Below, piece after piece: positions 14,949-23,341 of a stretch of 30,777 nt of DNA. The DNA is from an uncultured Anaerotignum sp. GTDB taxonomy: Bacteria; Bacillota; Clostridia; Lachnospirales; Anaerotignaceae. The notes beneath the pieces are model-generated. The model saw nothing but the letters and a program-made list of their open reading frames with translations, was not told the origin of the DNA and made no database searches. The stretch's first letter is position 1; each line of letters starts with the position of its first letter. The stretch covers positions 1-30,777 of the forward strand of contig NZ_CAKQVD010000019.1 in NCBI RefSeq assembly GCF_934277605.1, given 5' to 3'. The position numbers and the translations under genes were made by a program.

Positions 14949-16613
14949 TCAAGCCTCTGCACAGGGCAGATAAATTTGAATGCTTGTCCCCTTGCCGATT
15001 TCACTTTCCATAGAGATTTCTCCGTTATGCAAAGCCACGCCATGCTTTACAATGGAAAGGCCCAAGCCGGTTCCGCCGTTTTCCGCCGAGCGACTGCTGT
15101 CTACACGGTAGAAACGCTCGAAAATCCGCTTTTGCTCCTCCTTCGCAACGCCAATGCCCGTATCCCGTATCTCTAAAAAAATACGCTCGGCTTCCTGCTT
15201 CAACGTGACGGAAACAGTCCCCCCCTGCCTGTTATAACGAATAGCATTGTCACAAAGGTTATATATCATTTCGGTCAACACCTGTTTCACACCAAGAAAC
15301 ACGATTGGCTCTGTTTTTGCAGAAAGACGGATTTCCTTCTTCTCCGCCACAGGCTGCAAGCGTTCGCAAACCTCCTGCACCAATATATCCAGCTGCACCG
15401 GCTCTTTGCTCAGGCTATGGTCCTTCTCGTCCAGCTTGGAAAGCTGAATGATATCCTGCACCATGGCAATCAGCCGTTGTGCCTCATTATAGATTTTTTC
15501 CGCAAATTTTCCCATGTCGCCGGAAGGAACCATGCCGTTTTTCATAATTTCCGCAAAGCCGGAGATAGAGGTCAGCGGTGTTTTCAGCTCATGGGAGACA
15601 TTGGCGGTAAACTCCCGTCTGAGCTTCTCTCTCTCCTCCTTTTCCGTTGCATCCAGAAGCACCAGAATCATACCGGTAACCTCCTCCTCACGAAAAACAG
15701 GATTAGAAAAAATCTGGCAAATTCTGCCGTTTGTCTCCAAGCGCTCCTCTCTATGCTCGCCTGCCAATGCTCCTTCTACGCAATAGCGCATTGCGGCACT
15801 GCGGTTCAAGGAGAAAATATTTTCTCTCTCCTGCACCGTATCCACACCCAAAAGCGTTTTTACGGCAGCATTATAAGAAAAAATATCTCCTTCTCCATCC
15901 AGCACAAGCAGCCCCTCCTGCATATTAGAGGTAATGGTATCAAATTCCTCTTTTCTGCGCTTCAGCTCTCCCATCTGATGATGAATCTCCCGATTCTGCA
16001 CCGCAATCTTCCTGAGAAGCGGCGTCAGTTCCTCATAGACCTCCGCCTGCTCGGGATGCTCCAAATCAATTTCGTTGATGGGGCTTGTAATATTTTTTGC
16101 CGTCCGAAAGGCAAGGAACAGAGAAACCGCCATCAAGACTGCCAAAATCAGCACCAACGGAAATGCCATTGTCAGAAAAAGAGCAACCACGCTCATCGTT
16201 TCCACAGAAAGACGCAGCACGCTCCCATCCGTAAGCTGAAGGGCATGATAAAGCGTGCGTTCGGAAATGGTGGAGGAAATACGCTTGCTGTCGCCCCGGC
16301 CGACCTCCATGGCCTCCTTTACCTCTGTTCGATTGCTGTGGTTATCCATTTCATCGACATTTGCCACAGAATCATAAAGCACCTTGCCGTTTTTATCAAT
16401 CCAAGTGATTCGTGTTTCTGCACTTTCTATTTTTTTCAGATAGGTAATGCCGTCTGTCTCCACGCCGCAGGCAACATATTCTGCCTCCTTTTGCAGCTTT
16501 TCCGACATTTCCGCAGAGGAAAATTGATACATCATCCCCAAGGTCAGCAGAGAAACGGCAAGCATAACCGCCGCTGCCACCAGAAAAATTGCACGAAAAA
16601 TACGATTGGTCAT
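14949..16613 (-). CDS. phoR: Phosphate sensor histidine kinase PhoR type
   Basis: 554 residues. Membrane helices at about 7-28 and 143-169 enclose an extracytoplasmic region of ~115 residues. A PAS domain follows (about 220-330, NMQEGLLVLDGEGDIFSYNAAVKTLLG). The HisKA H-box has His341 (ANVSHELKTPLTS). The ATPase domain has NLCDNAIRYN, DTGIGV and GTGLGLSIVKHG. The start overlaps the regulator stop as ATGA (16610-16613). Being last in the pst operon, together with the PAS architecture, identifies it as the phosphate-starvation kinase, acting with PhoU and the Pst complex at the membrane. The operon terminator lies just downstream. Confidence 0.92.
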   Translation of the reverse strand: MTNRIFRAIFLVAAAVMLAVSLLTLGMMYQFSSAEMSEKLQKEAEYVACGVETDGITYLKKIESAETRITWIDKNGKVLYDSVANVDEMDNHSNRTEVKEAMEVGRGDSKRISSTISERTLYHALQLTDGSVLRLSVETMSVVALFLTMAFPLVLILAVLMAVSLFLAFRTAKNITSPINEIDLEHPEQAEVYEELTPLLRKIAVQNREIHHQMGELKRRKEEFDTITSNMQEGLLVLDGEGDIFSYNAAVKTLLGVDTVQERENIFSLNRSAAMRYCVEGALAGEHREERLETNGRICQIFSNPVFREEEVTGMILVLLDATEKEEREKLRREFTANVSHELKTPLTSISGFAEIMKNGMVPSGDMGKFAEKIYNEAQRLIAMVQDIIQLSKLDEKDHSLSKEPVQLDILVQEVCERLQPVAEKKEIRLSAKTEPIVFLGVKQVLTEMIYNLCDNAIRYNRQGGTVSVTLKQEAERIFLEIRDTGIGVAKEEQKRIFERFYRVDSSRSAENGGTGLGLSIVKHGVALHNGEISMESEIGKGTSIQIYLPCAEA

Positions 16614-17287
16614 ACACTTCCACCTACTTTATAGCCTACCCCTCGCACCGTTTCGATATATTCGCCACATTCCCCCAGCTTTTGCCGCAGGGTTCGGATG
16701 TGAACATCAACGGTACGGTTTTCTCCATCAAAGCCGTAGCCCCAAATGCGATTGAGCAGCTGGTCTCTCGTCAAAACACGGCCCTTGTTTTCCAAAAGCA
16801 AGCAAAGCAGCTCAAACTCCTTCAAGGTTAAGGTAACCTCCTTGCCTGCCACACGCACCTCATGTCTGGTTTTGTTTACCGAAAGCAAGCCCAACTGATA
16901 CATTTCCTCCGCCTCCGCTTTATCTGTGCGGCGCAAAAGTGCCTTCACTCTTGCCAAAAGCTCCATCATACCAAAAGGCTTAGCCACATAATCATCCGCA
17001 CCGCTGTCCAGCCCCAGCACCTTATCATATTCACTGCTTTTTGCAGTCAGCAGGATAATGGGCAGCTTTGCGGTCTGCGGTGCCTGTCTCAATTTTTTCA
17101 GAATACTGATGCCATCCTCCTCGGGCAGCATCAAATCCAACAGCACCATATCCGGCAGCCGTTCCTCGCAGGCGTGCCAAAAAGCAGAAGGCCTTTCAAA
17201 TCCTTCCGCCTCAAAACCCGCACTGTGCAGGGTGTATGCTACCAATTCACGAATACTGTTGTCATCCTCTACCAAATAAATCAGCAT
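16610..17287 (-). CDS. phoB: Phosphate response regulator (PhoP/PhoB type)
   Basis: 225 residues from the ATG at 17287, with GAGGTG about 9 nt upstream. The alternative GTG four codons earlier lies inside that SD. The receiver has D8-D9, phospho-acceptor D51 (VLLDLMLPEEDG) and AKPFGMMELLARV. The winged-helix effector has TLKEFELLCLLLENKGRVLT and NRTVDVHIRTLRQKLG, the latter being the recognition helix. It should bind Pho boxes and switch on the pst operon under phosphate limitation. It is tightly coupled to phoR (ATGA overlap) and follows the HD-hydrolase gene by 13 bp. In Bacillus nomenclature it would be phoP. Confidence 0.92.
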   Translation of the reverse strand: MLIYLVEDDNSIRELVAYTLHSAGFEAEGFERPSAFWHACEERLPDMVLLDLMLPEEDGISILKKLRQAPQTAKLPIILLTAKSSEYDKVLGLDSGADDYVAKPFGMMELLARVKALLRRTDKAEAEEMYQLGLLSVNKTRHEVRVAGKEVTLTLKEFELLCLLLENKGRVLTRDQLLNRIWGYGFDGENRTVDVHIRTLRQKLGECGEYIETVRGVGYKVGGSV

Positions 17288-17300
17288 GAAACCACTCACC

Positions 17301-17960
17301 TCAAATCAAAGATTGTTCGTTAATCATCAGCTTAAATTGCAGTCCCAGCTTTTCCGCTGCCTTGCGGCACAGCACCATGCGCTCCAAAAAAATCTCAAAA
17401 TAATCCATCACAGAGCCATAATGTGTATCAACCGATAATTTCAGCTTAATCAAGCTATGCTCACGGTTGATTTTCAAAAGGGACTTTTCTACAGAGTAAT
17501 TGACTCTGTCATGGATGTCAAAGGTTTTTTTCTCAGGATTACGCACACGGCTGCGGCGCACGTCGCTTTTATCCGCCAAAATCAGTGCCGCCGCAATGGC
17601 ATTGACGGGTACGCCTGTCCCTTCATCATGGTTGCCGATTGCCGAGACAATGGTTGCAATATCCTCTGCAGGCAAATCCATTTTATCCAGAATACGAAAT
17701 GCCATTACCGCACCGCTCTGCGAATGCTCCGCACGGTTTACCAGATTACCGATATCATGCAGATATGCCGCAATCATGCCCAACTCCACCTCATGCTGCG
17801 AAAAGCCCAAGGTTTCCAGAATATATTTCACAGATTCCGCTACCCTTGCCACATGAGCGAAGGAATGCTCCGTAAAGCCCAGTGCTGCCAATGCCTCATC
17901 CGCCTTTTGAATATAGGTGCGGATATCCTCATTTTTCCTAATTTCTTCATAGGTGATCAT
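17301..17960 (-). CDS. HD-domain metal-dependent phosphohydrolase inside the pho operon
   Basis: 219 residues from the ATG at 17960, which overlaps the phoU stop as ATGA and has AGGAG 8 nt upstream. An HD fold is clear: HSFAHVARV (H32, H36), YLHDIGN (H68-D69), GNHDEG (H111) and LADKSDVRRSR (D130). That gives the full set of metal ligands expected for a hydrolase. The C-terminal ~70 residues are a beta-rich region (VNYSVEKSLLKINRE) I cannot assign. HD proteins of this sort cleave phosphate esters or nucleotides, and the substrate here is unknown. Its position between phoU and the regulator gene suggests a role in phosphate salvage or phosphate signalling. That is inference from context only. 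Confidence 0.85.
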   Translation of the reverse strand: MITYEEIRKNEDIRTYIQKADEALAALGFTEHSFAHVARVAESVKYILETLGFSQHEVELGMIAAYLHDIGNLVNRAEHSQSGAVMAFRILDKMDLPAEDIATIVSAIGNHDEGTGVPVNAIAAALILADKSDVRRSRVRNPEKKTFDIHDRVNYSVEKSLLKINREHSLIKLKLSVDTHYGSVMDYFEIFLERMVLCRKAAEKLGLQFKLMINEQSLI

Positions 17961-18619
17961 GGCCTCATCTCCTCTGATACAACGTGCTGACCGGTAATGG
18001 AAAATTCCACCCATTCGGCAATATTCGTTGCATGGTCACCAATACGCTCCAAATACTTTGCTATCATCAATAGGTCAATGCAAAATTCGCCATTTCTGCG
18101 ATCCTCGCCAATCAACCGAATCAATTCTTCCTTAACCTCATCAAATAAGGAATCCACCACATCATCATACTGCATAACGGAACGGGCCAATGCCAAATCC
18201 TTCTTTACAAAGGATTCCACCGCATCTGTTACCATCTTTACCGTTGCCTTTGCCATATCCTGAATGTGCAGCTTGCTTTCTGTATCCTGCTTGCCTAATG
18301 TGACCATGATTTCCGCAATATCTCCTGCCTGATCGCCGATACGCTCCATATCGGAAATCATCTTTAAGGCAGAGGAAATGGTGCGTAAATCCCTCGCAAC
18401 CGGCTGCTGCTGCAAAAGCAGACGCATACAAAAGGTTTCAATGTCCCGTTCCATGTGGTCAATTTCGTTATCCTTTTCAAAAACCATCTGCAACACAGAT
18501 GTGTCATATTTCATCAAGGCAGAAACAGAAGCCGTAATTGCCTCCTCGCACAATGCCCCCATTTTAATCAGCTCTACATTTAATTGCTCCAGTTGAGCAT
18601 CAAAACGACTGCGTACCAT
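17957..18619 (-). CDS. phoU: Phosphate transport regulator PhoU
   Basis: 220 residues forming two tandem three-helix PhoU repeats. Each carries the acidic metal-binding signature: one around KDNEIDHMERDIE with RDLRTISSALKMISDMERIGD, the second around DEVKEELIRL with LMIAKYLERIGDHATNIAEWV. PhoU is a peripheral cytoplasmic protein that links the Pst transporter to PhoR and restrains the Pho response when phosphate is plentiful. The start is 3 bp after the pstB stop, with GGAGG ~12 nt upstream. The stop overlaps the HD gene start. Family and length are both typical. Confidence 0.96.
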   Translation of the reverse strand: MVRSRFDAQLEQLNVELIKMGALCEEAITASVSALMKYDTSVLQMVFEKDNEIDHMERDIETFCMRLLLQQQPVARDLRTISSALKMISDMERIGDQAGDIAEIMVTLGKQDTESKLHIQDMAKATVKMVTDAVESFVKKDLALARSVMQYDDVVDSLFDEVKEELIRLIGEDRRNGEFCIDLLMIAKYLERIGDHATNIAEWVEFSITGQHVVSEEMRP

Positions 18620-18622
18620 AGC

Positions 18623-19408
18623 TTACCCAAACCTCCCTGTGATATAGTCCTCTGTTCTCTTATCCTGCGGTATCGAAAACAATCGTTCCGTATTATCATA
18701 TTCTACCACCTCTCCCAACAGGAAGAACGCAGTGTTATCTGAAATACGGGTTGCCTGCTGCATATTATGCGTTACCATAATGATGGTATAATCCTTTTTC
18801 AATTCCAACGCAAGCTCCTCAATGCGAGAGGTGGAAATGGGATCCAGCGCAGAGGTCGGCTCATCCATCAAAAGCACCTCCGGCTGCACTGCCAAGGCTC
18901 TGGCAATGCAAAGCCGCTGCTGCTGTCCGCCGCTCATGCCAAGGGCGTTTTTCTTCAGCCTATCCTTTACCTCATCCCAAATGGCCGCATCTCTGAGTGC
19001 CTTTTCCACAATCTCATCCAGCTTAACCTTGGAATGTACCCCATGCGTTCTCGGCCCATAGGCGATGTTATCATAAATGCTCATGGGAAACGGGTTCGGC
19101 TTTTGGAACACCATGCCGACTCTGCGGCGCAGCAGGTTCACATCCATGCCGTTATAAATATCCTCGCCATCCAAAAGCACCTGTCCTGTAATACGGCAGC
19201 CCTCCACCAAGTCATTCATGCGGTTCAAGCTTTTGAGCAGTGTGGATTTGCCACAGCCCGAAGGCCCAATAAATGCGGTGATTTCCTTTTCCGGCAGCTC
19301 AAGGTTAATCTTCTTCAAGGCATGAAATTCGCCATAATATAAATCTAAATCCGATACAGATAATTTGCTTTGCTTCATCATTTCTTCCTTTTCCTTCTTT
19401 TCCTTCAT
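18623..19408 (-). CDS. pstB: Phosphate ABC transporter ATP-binding protein PstB
   Basis: 261 residues. Walker A GPSGCGKST, signature MSGGQQQRL, Walker B VLLMDEPTSALDPIS and switch TIIMVTHNMQQATRIS are PstB-typical, as is DIYNGMDVNLLRRRVGMVFQKPNPFPMSIYDN, a hallmark of the family. It drives phosphate import from the cytoplasmic side of the PstCA channel. The first ATG overlaps the pstA stop (ATGA, 19405-19408). Two further ATGs nine and ten codons on are also possible, with a Lys/Glu-rich leader between. The regular family alignment begins near the later ATGs. Confidence 0.96.
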   Translation of the reverse strand: MKEKKEKEEMMKQSKLSVSDLDLYYGEFHALKKINLELPEKEITAFIGPSGCGKSTLLKSLNRMNDLVEGCRITGQVLLDGEDIYNGMDVNLLRRRVGMVFQKPNPFPMSIYDNIAYGPRTHGVHSKVKLDEIVEKALRDAAIWDEVKDRLKKNALGMSGGQQQRLCIARALAVQPEVLLMDEPTSALDPISTSRIEELALELKKDYTIIMVTHNMQQATRISDNTAFFLLGEVVEYDNTERLFSIPQDKRTEDYITGRFG

Positions 19409-20286
19409 TTTGCTTTCACACCGGCTTTCTTTGCAACAAACGAGGACAGTGCATTGATGAGTACCACCAATACCAACAGCACAACTGCTGTGGCATACGC
19501 CTGCTCCGTATAAAGTCCTTCATTCAGCAGTGCATACATGTGTACCGCCAAGGTGCGCCCGGAGGAAAACAATCCATCCGCAACCTTGGGTGCTGTCCCT
19601 GCAGGGTAGAGCAAAGCCGCCGTTTCCCCGACGATACGCCCAATGGCAAGAATGACGCCTGCCAAAATCCCCGGCACTGCCGAAGGCAGCACAATACGAA
19701 ATACGGTTCTCAGCTTTCCGGCACCCAGCCCAAAGCTGCCCTCTCTATATGTATCCGAAACAGACTGCAATGCTTCCTCCGTTGTTCTGAGAATCAAGGG
19801 CAGCACCATGATTGATAATGTCAGCGCACCACCCAAAAGCGTGTAGCCCCATTTCAGATAAATGTTGAAAAACAGATACCCAAACAAACCAAACACAATG
19901 GAGGGAATCCCTGCCAATGTTTCTGTTGTCATTCGCACAACCGAAACAAATTTATTCCCACGCTTTGCATATTCCACCAGATAGATGGCGGCAAAAATAC
20001 CGGCCGGCACAGCAAAGAGCAGCGTCATTGCCGTAATGCTCAGGGTGTTGATGATTGCCGGCAGCATGGAAACATTTTCTGTGGTATAGGTCCATGCAAA
20101 CAGGGAAGGGTTCAAATTGGGAATCCCTTTATAAAGTATATAAACAATCAACGCAATCAGCACCACAAGCGTAATGACTGCGGAAAGATTGACCAGCACC
20201 GCCAAAAAGAGCGAAAACGGAGTTCTGCGGTATGCCGTCAGTCTTTCCCGCAGGCTTTGCTGATTGATTGCTTTTTCTTCCTTCAT
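19405..20286 (-). CDS. pstA: Phosphate ABC transporter permease PstA
   Basis: 293 residues with about six helices (e.g. LFLAVLVNLSAVITLVVLIA and the C-terminal TAVVLLVLVVLINALSSF). The PstA-specific segments TLAGIPSIVFGLFGYLFF and the EAA-like loop REGSFGLGAGKLRTVFRIVLP are present, followed by GRIVGETAALL. It forms the transmembrane phosphate path together with PstC. The ATG shares one base with the pstC stop (TGATG) and the stop overlaps the pstB start, so synthesis of the three is coupled. Length and topology match the family. Confidence 0.96.
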   Translation of the reverse strand: MKEEKAINQQSLRERLTAYRRTPFSLFLAVLVNLSAVITLVVLIALIVYILYKGIPNLNPSLFAWTYTTENVSMLPAIINTLSITAMTLLFAVPAGIFAAIYLVEYAKRGNKFVSVVRMTTETLAGIPSIVFGLFGYLFFNIYLKWGYTLLGGALTLSIMVLPLILRTTEEALQSVSDTYREGSFGLGAGKLRTVFRIVLPSAVPGILAGVILAIGRIVGETAALLYPAGTAPKVADGLFSSGRTLAVHMYALLNEGLYTEQAYATAVVLLVLVVLINALSSFVAKKAGVKAK

Positions 20287-21125
20287 CAGTCAGCCCTCCT
20301 TTTCAGCATCGAAAAGCACAAATTGATAATCAGGATAAACAAAAACAGTACAACTGCCGTACCCAACAGTGCCTCTCTGTGCAAATCCGTTGCATAGCCC
20401 ATTTCCATGACGATGTTGGCTGTCAAGGTGCGGACACCGCTGAAAATGCTGTTCGGCAAAACAGTCTGATTCCCCGCAATCATAACAACTGCCATTGTCT
20501 CCCCGATTGCACGCCCAATGCCAAGCACAACCCCTGCCAAAATGCCCTGCTTTGCAGCCGGCAAAACAGCAAAAAACACGCTTCTTTCATGGGTTGCGCC
20601 TAATCCCAGAGAGCCTTCATAATAGCTCATGGGAACCGCACGAATGTTGCTTTCCGAAACACCGATGATGGTTGGCAGAATCATGATGCCCAAAAGAATA
20701 GAGGCAGTTAAAATCCCCTTCCCGCTGACACCAAACAAATTCTGCACAATGGGAACCAAAACCATCAGGCCGAAAAAGCCGTATACGATAGAAGGAATCC
20801 CTGCCAAAAGCTCTACTGCGGGCTTCACGATTTTATACAGCCGCTTCGGGCAAAACCAAACCAGAAAAACGGCACACAGGATACCAAGCGGCACCCCAAC
20901 CAGAATTGCCCCTGCCGTTACATAGATGCTGCCGATAATCATCGGGAAAATGCCATAAATATTATTACCGGGTTTCCATGTTTCTCCCAGAAGGAAGTTC
21001 GCTACACCAATTTTGCCAATGGCAGGCAGACCATTGGCAAACAGGAAAATACAAATCAATCCAACTGCGAGAATGGAGGCTGCTGCCGCAGCCATGAATA
21101 CCCATTTCATTGCAGTTTCTTTCAT
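20286..21125 (-). CDS. pstC: Phosphate ABC transporter permease PstC
   Basis: 279 residues from the ATG at 21125, with a GGGGG-type SD about 10 nt upstream. A longer frame upstream would overlap the pstS gene and adds non-conserved residues, so it was not used. About six helices are visible. PstC features include ELLAGIPSIVYGFFGLMVLVP, the loop YEGSLGLGATHERSVFFAVLP and GRAIGETMAVVMIAGN. It pairs with PstA to form the channel. It lies 37 bp after the pstS stop and its own stop touches the pstA start. Confident family call. Confidence 0.95.
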   Translation of the reverse strand: MKETAMKWVFMAAAAASILAVGLICIFLFANGLPAIGKIGVANFLLGETWKPGNNIYGIFPMIIGSIYVTAGAILVGVPLGILCAVFLVWFCPKRLYKIVKPAVELLAGIPSIVYGFFGLMVLVPIVQNLFGVSGKGILTASILLGIMILPTIIGVSESNIRAVPMSYYEGSLGLGATHERSVFFAVLPAAKQGILAGVVLGIGRAIGETMAVVMIAGNQTVLPNSIFSGVRTLTANIVMEMGYATDLHREALLGTAVVLFLFILIINLCFSMLKRRAD

Positions 21126-21162
21126 TTTATTCGTTCCCCCTTTTCTTTCGGGACCTTCCGCT

Positions 21163-22038
21163 TTACTGTGCAGCGGACCATTCGGTAAGGGCACCTGTGA
21201 AGATATCCTTAACCTGCTCGCTTGTCAAATCATTGACAGGGTTGTTTTTGTTGACTACCACTGCAATGCCGTCCATAGCGATAACCGTAGGGTTCAGTCC
21301 TGCCGCCAGCTCACTGTCCTTCAAGTCTCTGGATGCCATACCGATGTCACACATACCCTCCATAACCGAGGTTATGCCTGTTGTGGAATCAGACTGCTGA
21401 ACCTCAATGGTAGCGTTGGGATTGATGGCAAGATAGGCCTCCTTCAGCTTTTCCATAACGGGTGTTACAGAAGAGGAGCCTGCTACAATAATTTTACCCT
21501 TAGCCTGTGTGCTTTCAAAGGCGCCCTTGTTGCCTTGGCTGATATAGCCATTTTCCTCCACAACAGCCTGCCCATCTTCACTCAGGATAAAGTTGATGAA
21601 ATCCTGTGTTACCTCGCTAACCTCTTTGCCGGTTGCGATGTTAAACGGTCTTGCAACGGAATAAGTACTGTTTTTGATATTTTCTGCGGTTGCCTCTGCG
21701 CCGTCAATGGTTACTGCCTTTACCGTATCATTCAGAGAGCCAAGAGAAACATAGCCAATGGCATTCTCGTTGCCTGCTACGGTTGTCATCATAACGGCGG
21801 TGCTATTTGTAATTTCCGCTGTATCGGTGGTGTGGTCTACCTTTTCGCCTGCATCGTTTTTTTCTTCGATACCGAACAGCTCGATAAACGCCCCTCTGGT
21901 ACCGGAGCCATCCTCACGGGATACCACCGTAATGGGATTATTTTCTGTATCCTGCGCAGTCTGACCGCCGCAGCCTGCAAGCAGACCGACTGCCATTGTC
22001 ATTGCCAATCCAAGTGCAAATACTCTTTTCATTTTCAT
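21163..22038 (-). CDS. pstS: Phosphate-binding lipoprotein PstS, circularly permuted
   Basis: 291 residues. The lipobox LLAGC (C23) anchors it outside the membrane. All PstS elements are present once but in rotated order. The segment ITVVSREDGSGTRGAF (36-51) and the IGYVSLGSL / ARPFNIAT / FILSEDGQAVVEENGYIS region come first. A linker (about 168-180) follows, then the normal amino end IIVAGSSSVTPVMEKLKEAY (183-202), DSTTGITSVMEG, DIGMASRDLKDSEL, AMDGIAVVVNKNNPV and IFTGALTEW at the C-terminus. Ordinary PstS starts with the GSSSVTP part and continues from IFTG into SREDGSGTR. Phosphate-contacting loops (SSS, DSTTG, SREDGSGT) are all retained, so binding is expected. AAGGAG precedes the ATG by 4-5 nt. 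It is first in the operon. Confidence 0.92.
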   Translation of the reverse strand: MKMKRVFALGLAMTMAVGLLAGCGGQTAQDTENNPITVVSREDGSGTRGAFIELFGIEEKNDAGEKVDHTTDTAEITNSTAVMMTTVAGNENAIGYVSLGSLNDTVKAVTIDGAEATAENIKNSTYSVARPFNIATGKEVSEVTQDFINFILSEDGQAVVEENGYISQGNKGAFESTQAKGKIIVAGSSSVTPVMEKLKEAYLAINPNATIEVQQSDSTTGITSVMEGMCDIGMASRDLKDSELAAGLNPTVIAMDGIAVVVNKNNPVNDLTSEQVKDIFTGALTEWSAAQ

Positions 22039-22082
22039 TTCTCTCCTTCTTGTTTGTTCTTTCCTTTCTGTTTACAAGTAAG

Positions 22083-22127
22083 AGTATATGTTAGAAAGGT
22101 TAAATGAAAAATCGTAGTTTTGTTAAA
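22083..22127 (-). promoter_or_regulatory. Probable pst promoter with TTAACA-like Pho-box repeats
   Basis: Minus strand: TTTAACA (22121-22127), TTTAACC (22098-22104) and TCTAACA (22089-22095) precede TATACT (22083-22088). The -35 position is poor, as expected for an activator-dependent promoter. TTAACA-type repeats are the PhoP site in Firmicutes, but the spacing here is irregular. Confidence 0.4.
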
Positions 22128-22192
22128 TCTATGAAAAATCCGGCATTATTTTTTTCGATTTATATAATTCTCTTTTTGCAATTCCGTAAACA

Positions 22193-22221
22193 TTGACTTT
22201 TGAAATCGAACATGATAGTAT
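22193..22221 (+). promoter_or_regulatory. sigmaA promoter of the EamA gene
   Basis: TTGACT (22193-22198), 17-bp spacer ending in TGA, TAGTAT (22216-22221). It lies about 65 bp upstream of the start codon and diverges from the pst promoter. Confidence 0.8.
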
Positions 22222-22286
22222 GATGAGTGTTCACAAAAAAAATCATTTTCTCTGTAAACTTTTAGTAATTTTGATAGGGGATATGT

Positions 22287-23210
22287 ATGAGAATTAAAAA
22301 TAAAGTGTTAATGGGCTCTATTTTCTGCATTTTAAGTGCTTGTTTTTGGGGCGTTTCCGGTGCCGCCGGGCAGTATCTATTCAAAAACGCAGGCATTACT
22401 CCGGAATGGTTGGTTTCCGCACGCACACTTTTGACCGGTCTTTTTCTGTTGACCTTTTTCCAGCTTAAGCATGGCGGTGTTTTTGCCATCTGGCTGAATC
22501 GGCGGGACAGAATTGATATCATCGTTTTTACGCTCGGTGGTATGCTTTTTATGCAATACGGCTATTTTGCCGCCATCGCCCATTCCAATGCGGCAACCGC
22601 AACGGTTCTGCAATATACCGCACCGATTCTGATTGTGATATATCTTGCTTTTCGGCAAAGAAAGCTTCCCTCCAGAATGGAATGTATTGCCGTTCTCGGC
22701 TGCCTGATTGGCACCTTCCTTTTGGCAACACATGGCAATGTGAAAAGCCTGAGCCTTTCGCCGCAGGCGTTGTTCTGGGGCATACTTTCCTCTGTGGCCT
22801 TGGCGTTTTACACGGTGTATCCGGCTCATCTGCTGGCAAAATATGATGCAATGCTGCTCATTGGGTGGTCTATGCTGATTGGCAGCTTTGTTATGCACTT
22901 TGTGCATCCCTCATGGGACTACGCAGGCAACTGGGATATCTCCTGCATTATAACAATGTTTTTTGTTGTCATTTTCGGCACGATGGTTCCCTATTTACTT
23001 TTTCTCAATGGCGTGAAATATATCGGCCCAACAAAAGGCAGCCTCTATGCCTCCGCAGAGCCTTTGGCATCCACAATCGTTTCTGTTGTGTGGCTGAAGG
23101 TGCATTTGGAATTGATTGATTATATCGGCTTCCTTTTCATCATAGCAACGGTGCTAATGCTTTCCTTTATAAAGCCGGCACAGGAGGCGCATCCGAAGGA
23201 CAGCGCATAA
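22287..23210 (+). CDS. EamA/DMT-family transporter
   Basis: 307 residues with ten predicted helices in two EamA repeats. The first starts with GSIFCILSACFWGVSGAAGQYLF, includes a conserved PEWLVSARTLLTGLFLL and ends near residue 140. The second starts around ALFWGILSSVALAFYTV and includes AEPLASTIVSVVWLKVHLELIDYIGFLFI. Members export amino acids, sugars or other metabolites, and the substrate is not deducible. AGGGG lies 7-8 nt before the ATG and a consensus promoter lies upstream. It is a single gene, divergent from pstS, closed by a terminator. Confidence 0.92.
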   Translation: MRIKNKVLMGSIFCILSACFWGVSGAAGQYLFKNAGITPEWLVSARTLLTGLFLLTFFQLKHGGVFAIWLNRRDRIDIIVFTLGGMLFMQYGYFAAIAHSNAATATVLQYTAPILIVIYLAFRQRKLPSRMECIAVLGCLIGTFLLATHGNVKSLSLSPQALFWGILSSVALAFYTVYPAHLLAKYDAMLLIGWSMLIGSFVMHFVHPSWDYAGNWDISCIITMFFVVIFGTMVPYLLFLNGVKYIGPTKGSLYASAEPLASTIVSVVWLKVHLELIDYIGFLFIIATVLMLSFIKPAQEAHPKDSA

Positions 23211-23212
23211 AA

Positions 23213-23250
23213 AAGCCCCCTTTTTCCGAGCATTTCGGAAAAGGGAGCTT
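23213..23250. terminator. Terminator after the EamA gene
   Basis: Long imperfect stem, AAGCCCCCTTTTTCCGA (23213-23229) with TCGGAAAAGGGAGCTT (about 23235-23250), beginning right at the stop codon. Confidence 0.8.
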
Positions 23251-23284
23251 GTCATTTTCCCTGCTTTTTTGAAAACCCTATCAA

Positions 23285-23319
23285 TAAAAAAGGCCGTTAG
23301 AAAAAACTCTCTAACGGTC
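23285..23319 (-). terminator. Terminator after the small membrane protein gene
   Basis: Minus strand: GACCGTTAGA / TCTAACGGCC stem (arms 23310-23319 and 23292-23301), then a run of seven T. Confidence 0.85.
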
Positions 23320-23341
23320 ACTCCTTCAAACCAATCCGATT

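Noticed and set aside
21125..21194. Longer pstC start upstream
   Set aside because: It would overlap the end of pstS and add a hydrophilic stretch before the first helix. The ATG at 21125 has an SD.
21013..22107. Plus-strand frame of 364 codons opposite pstC and pstS
   Set aside because: Antisense shadow with no domain and no ribosome site.
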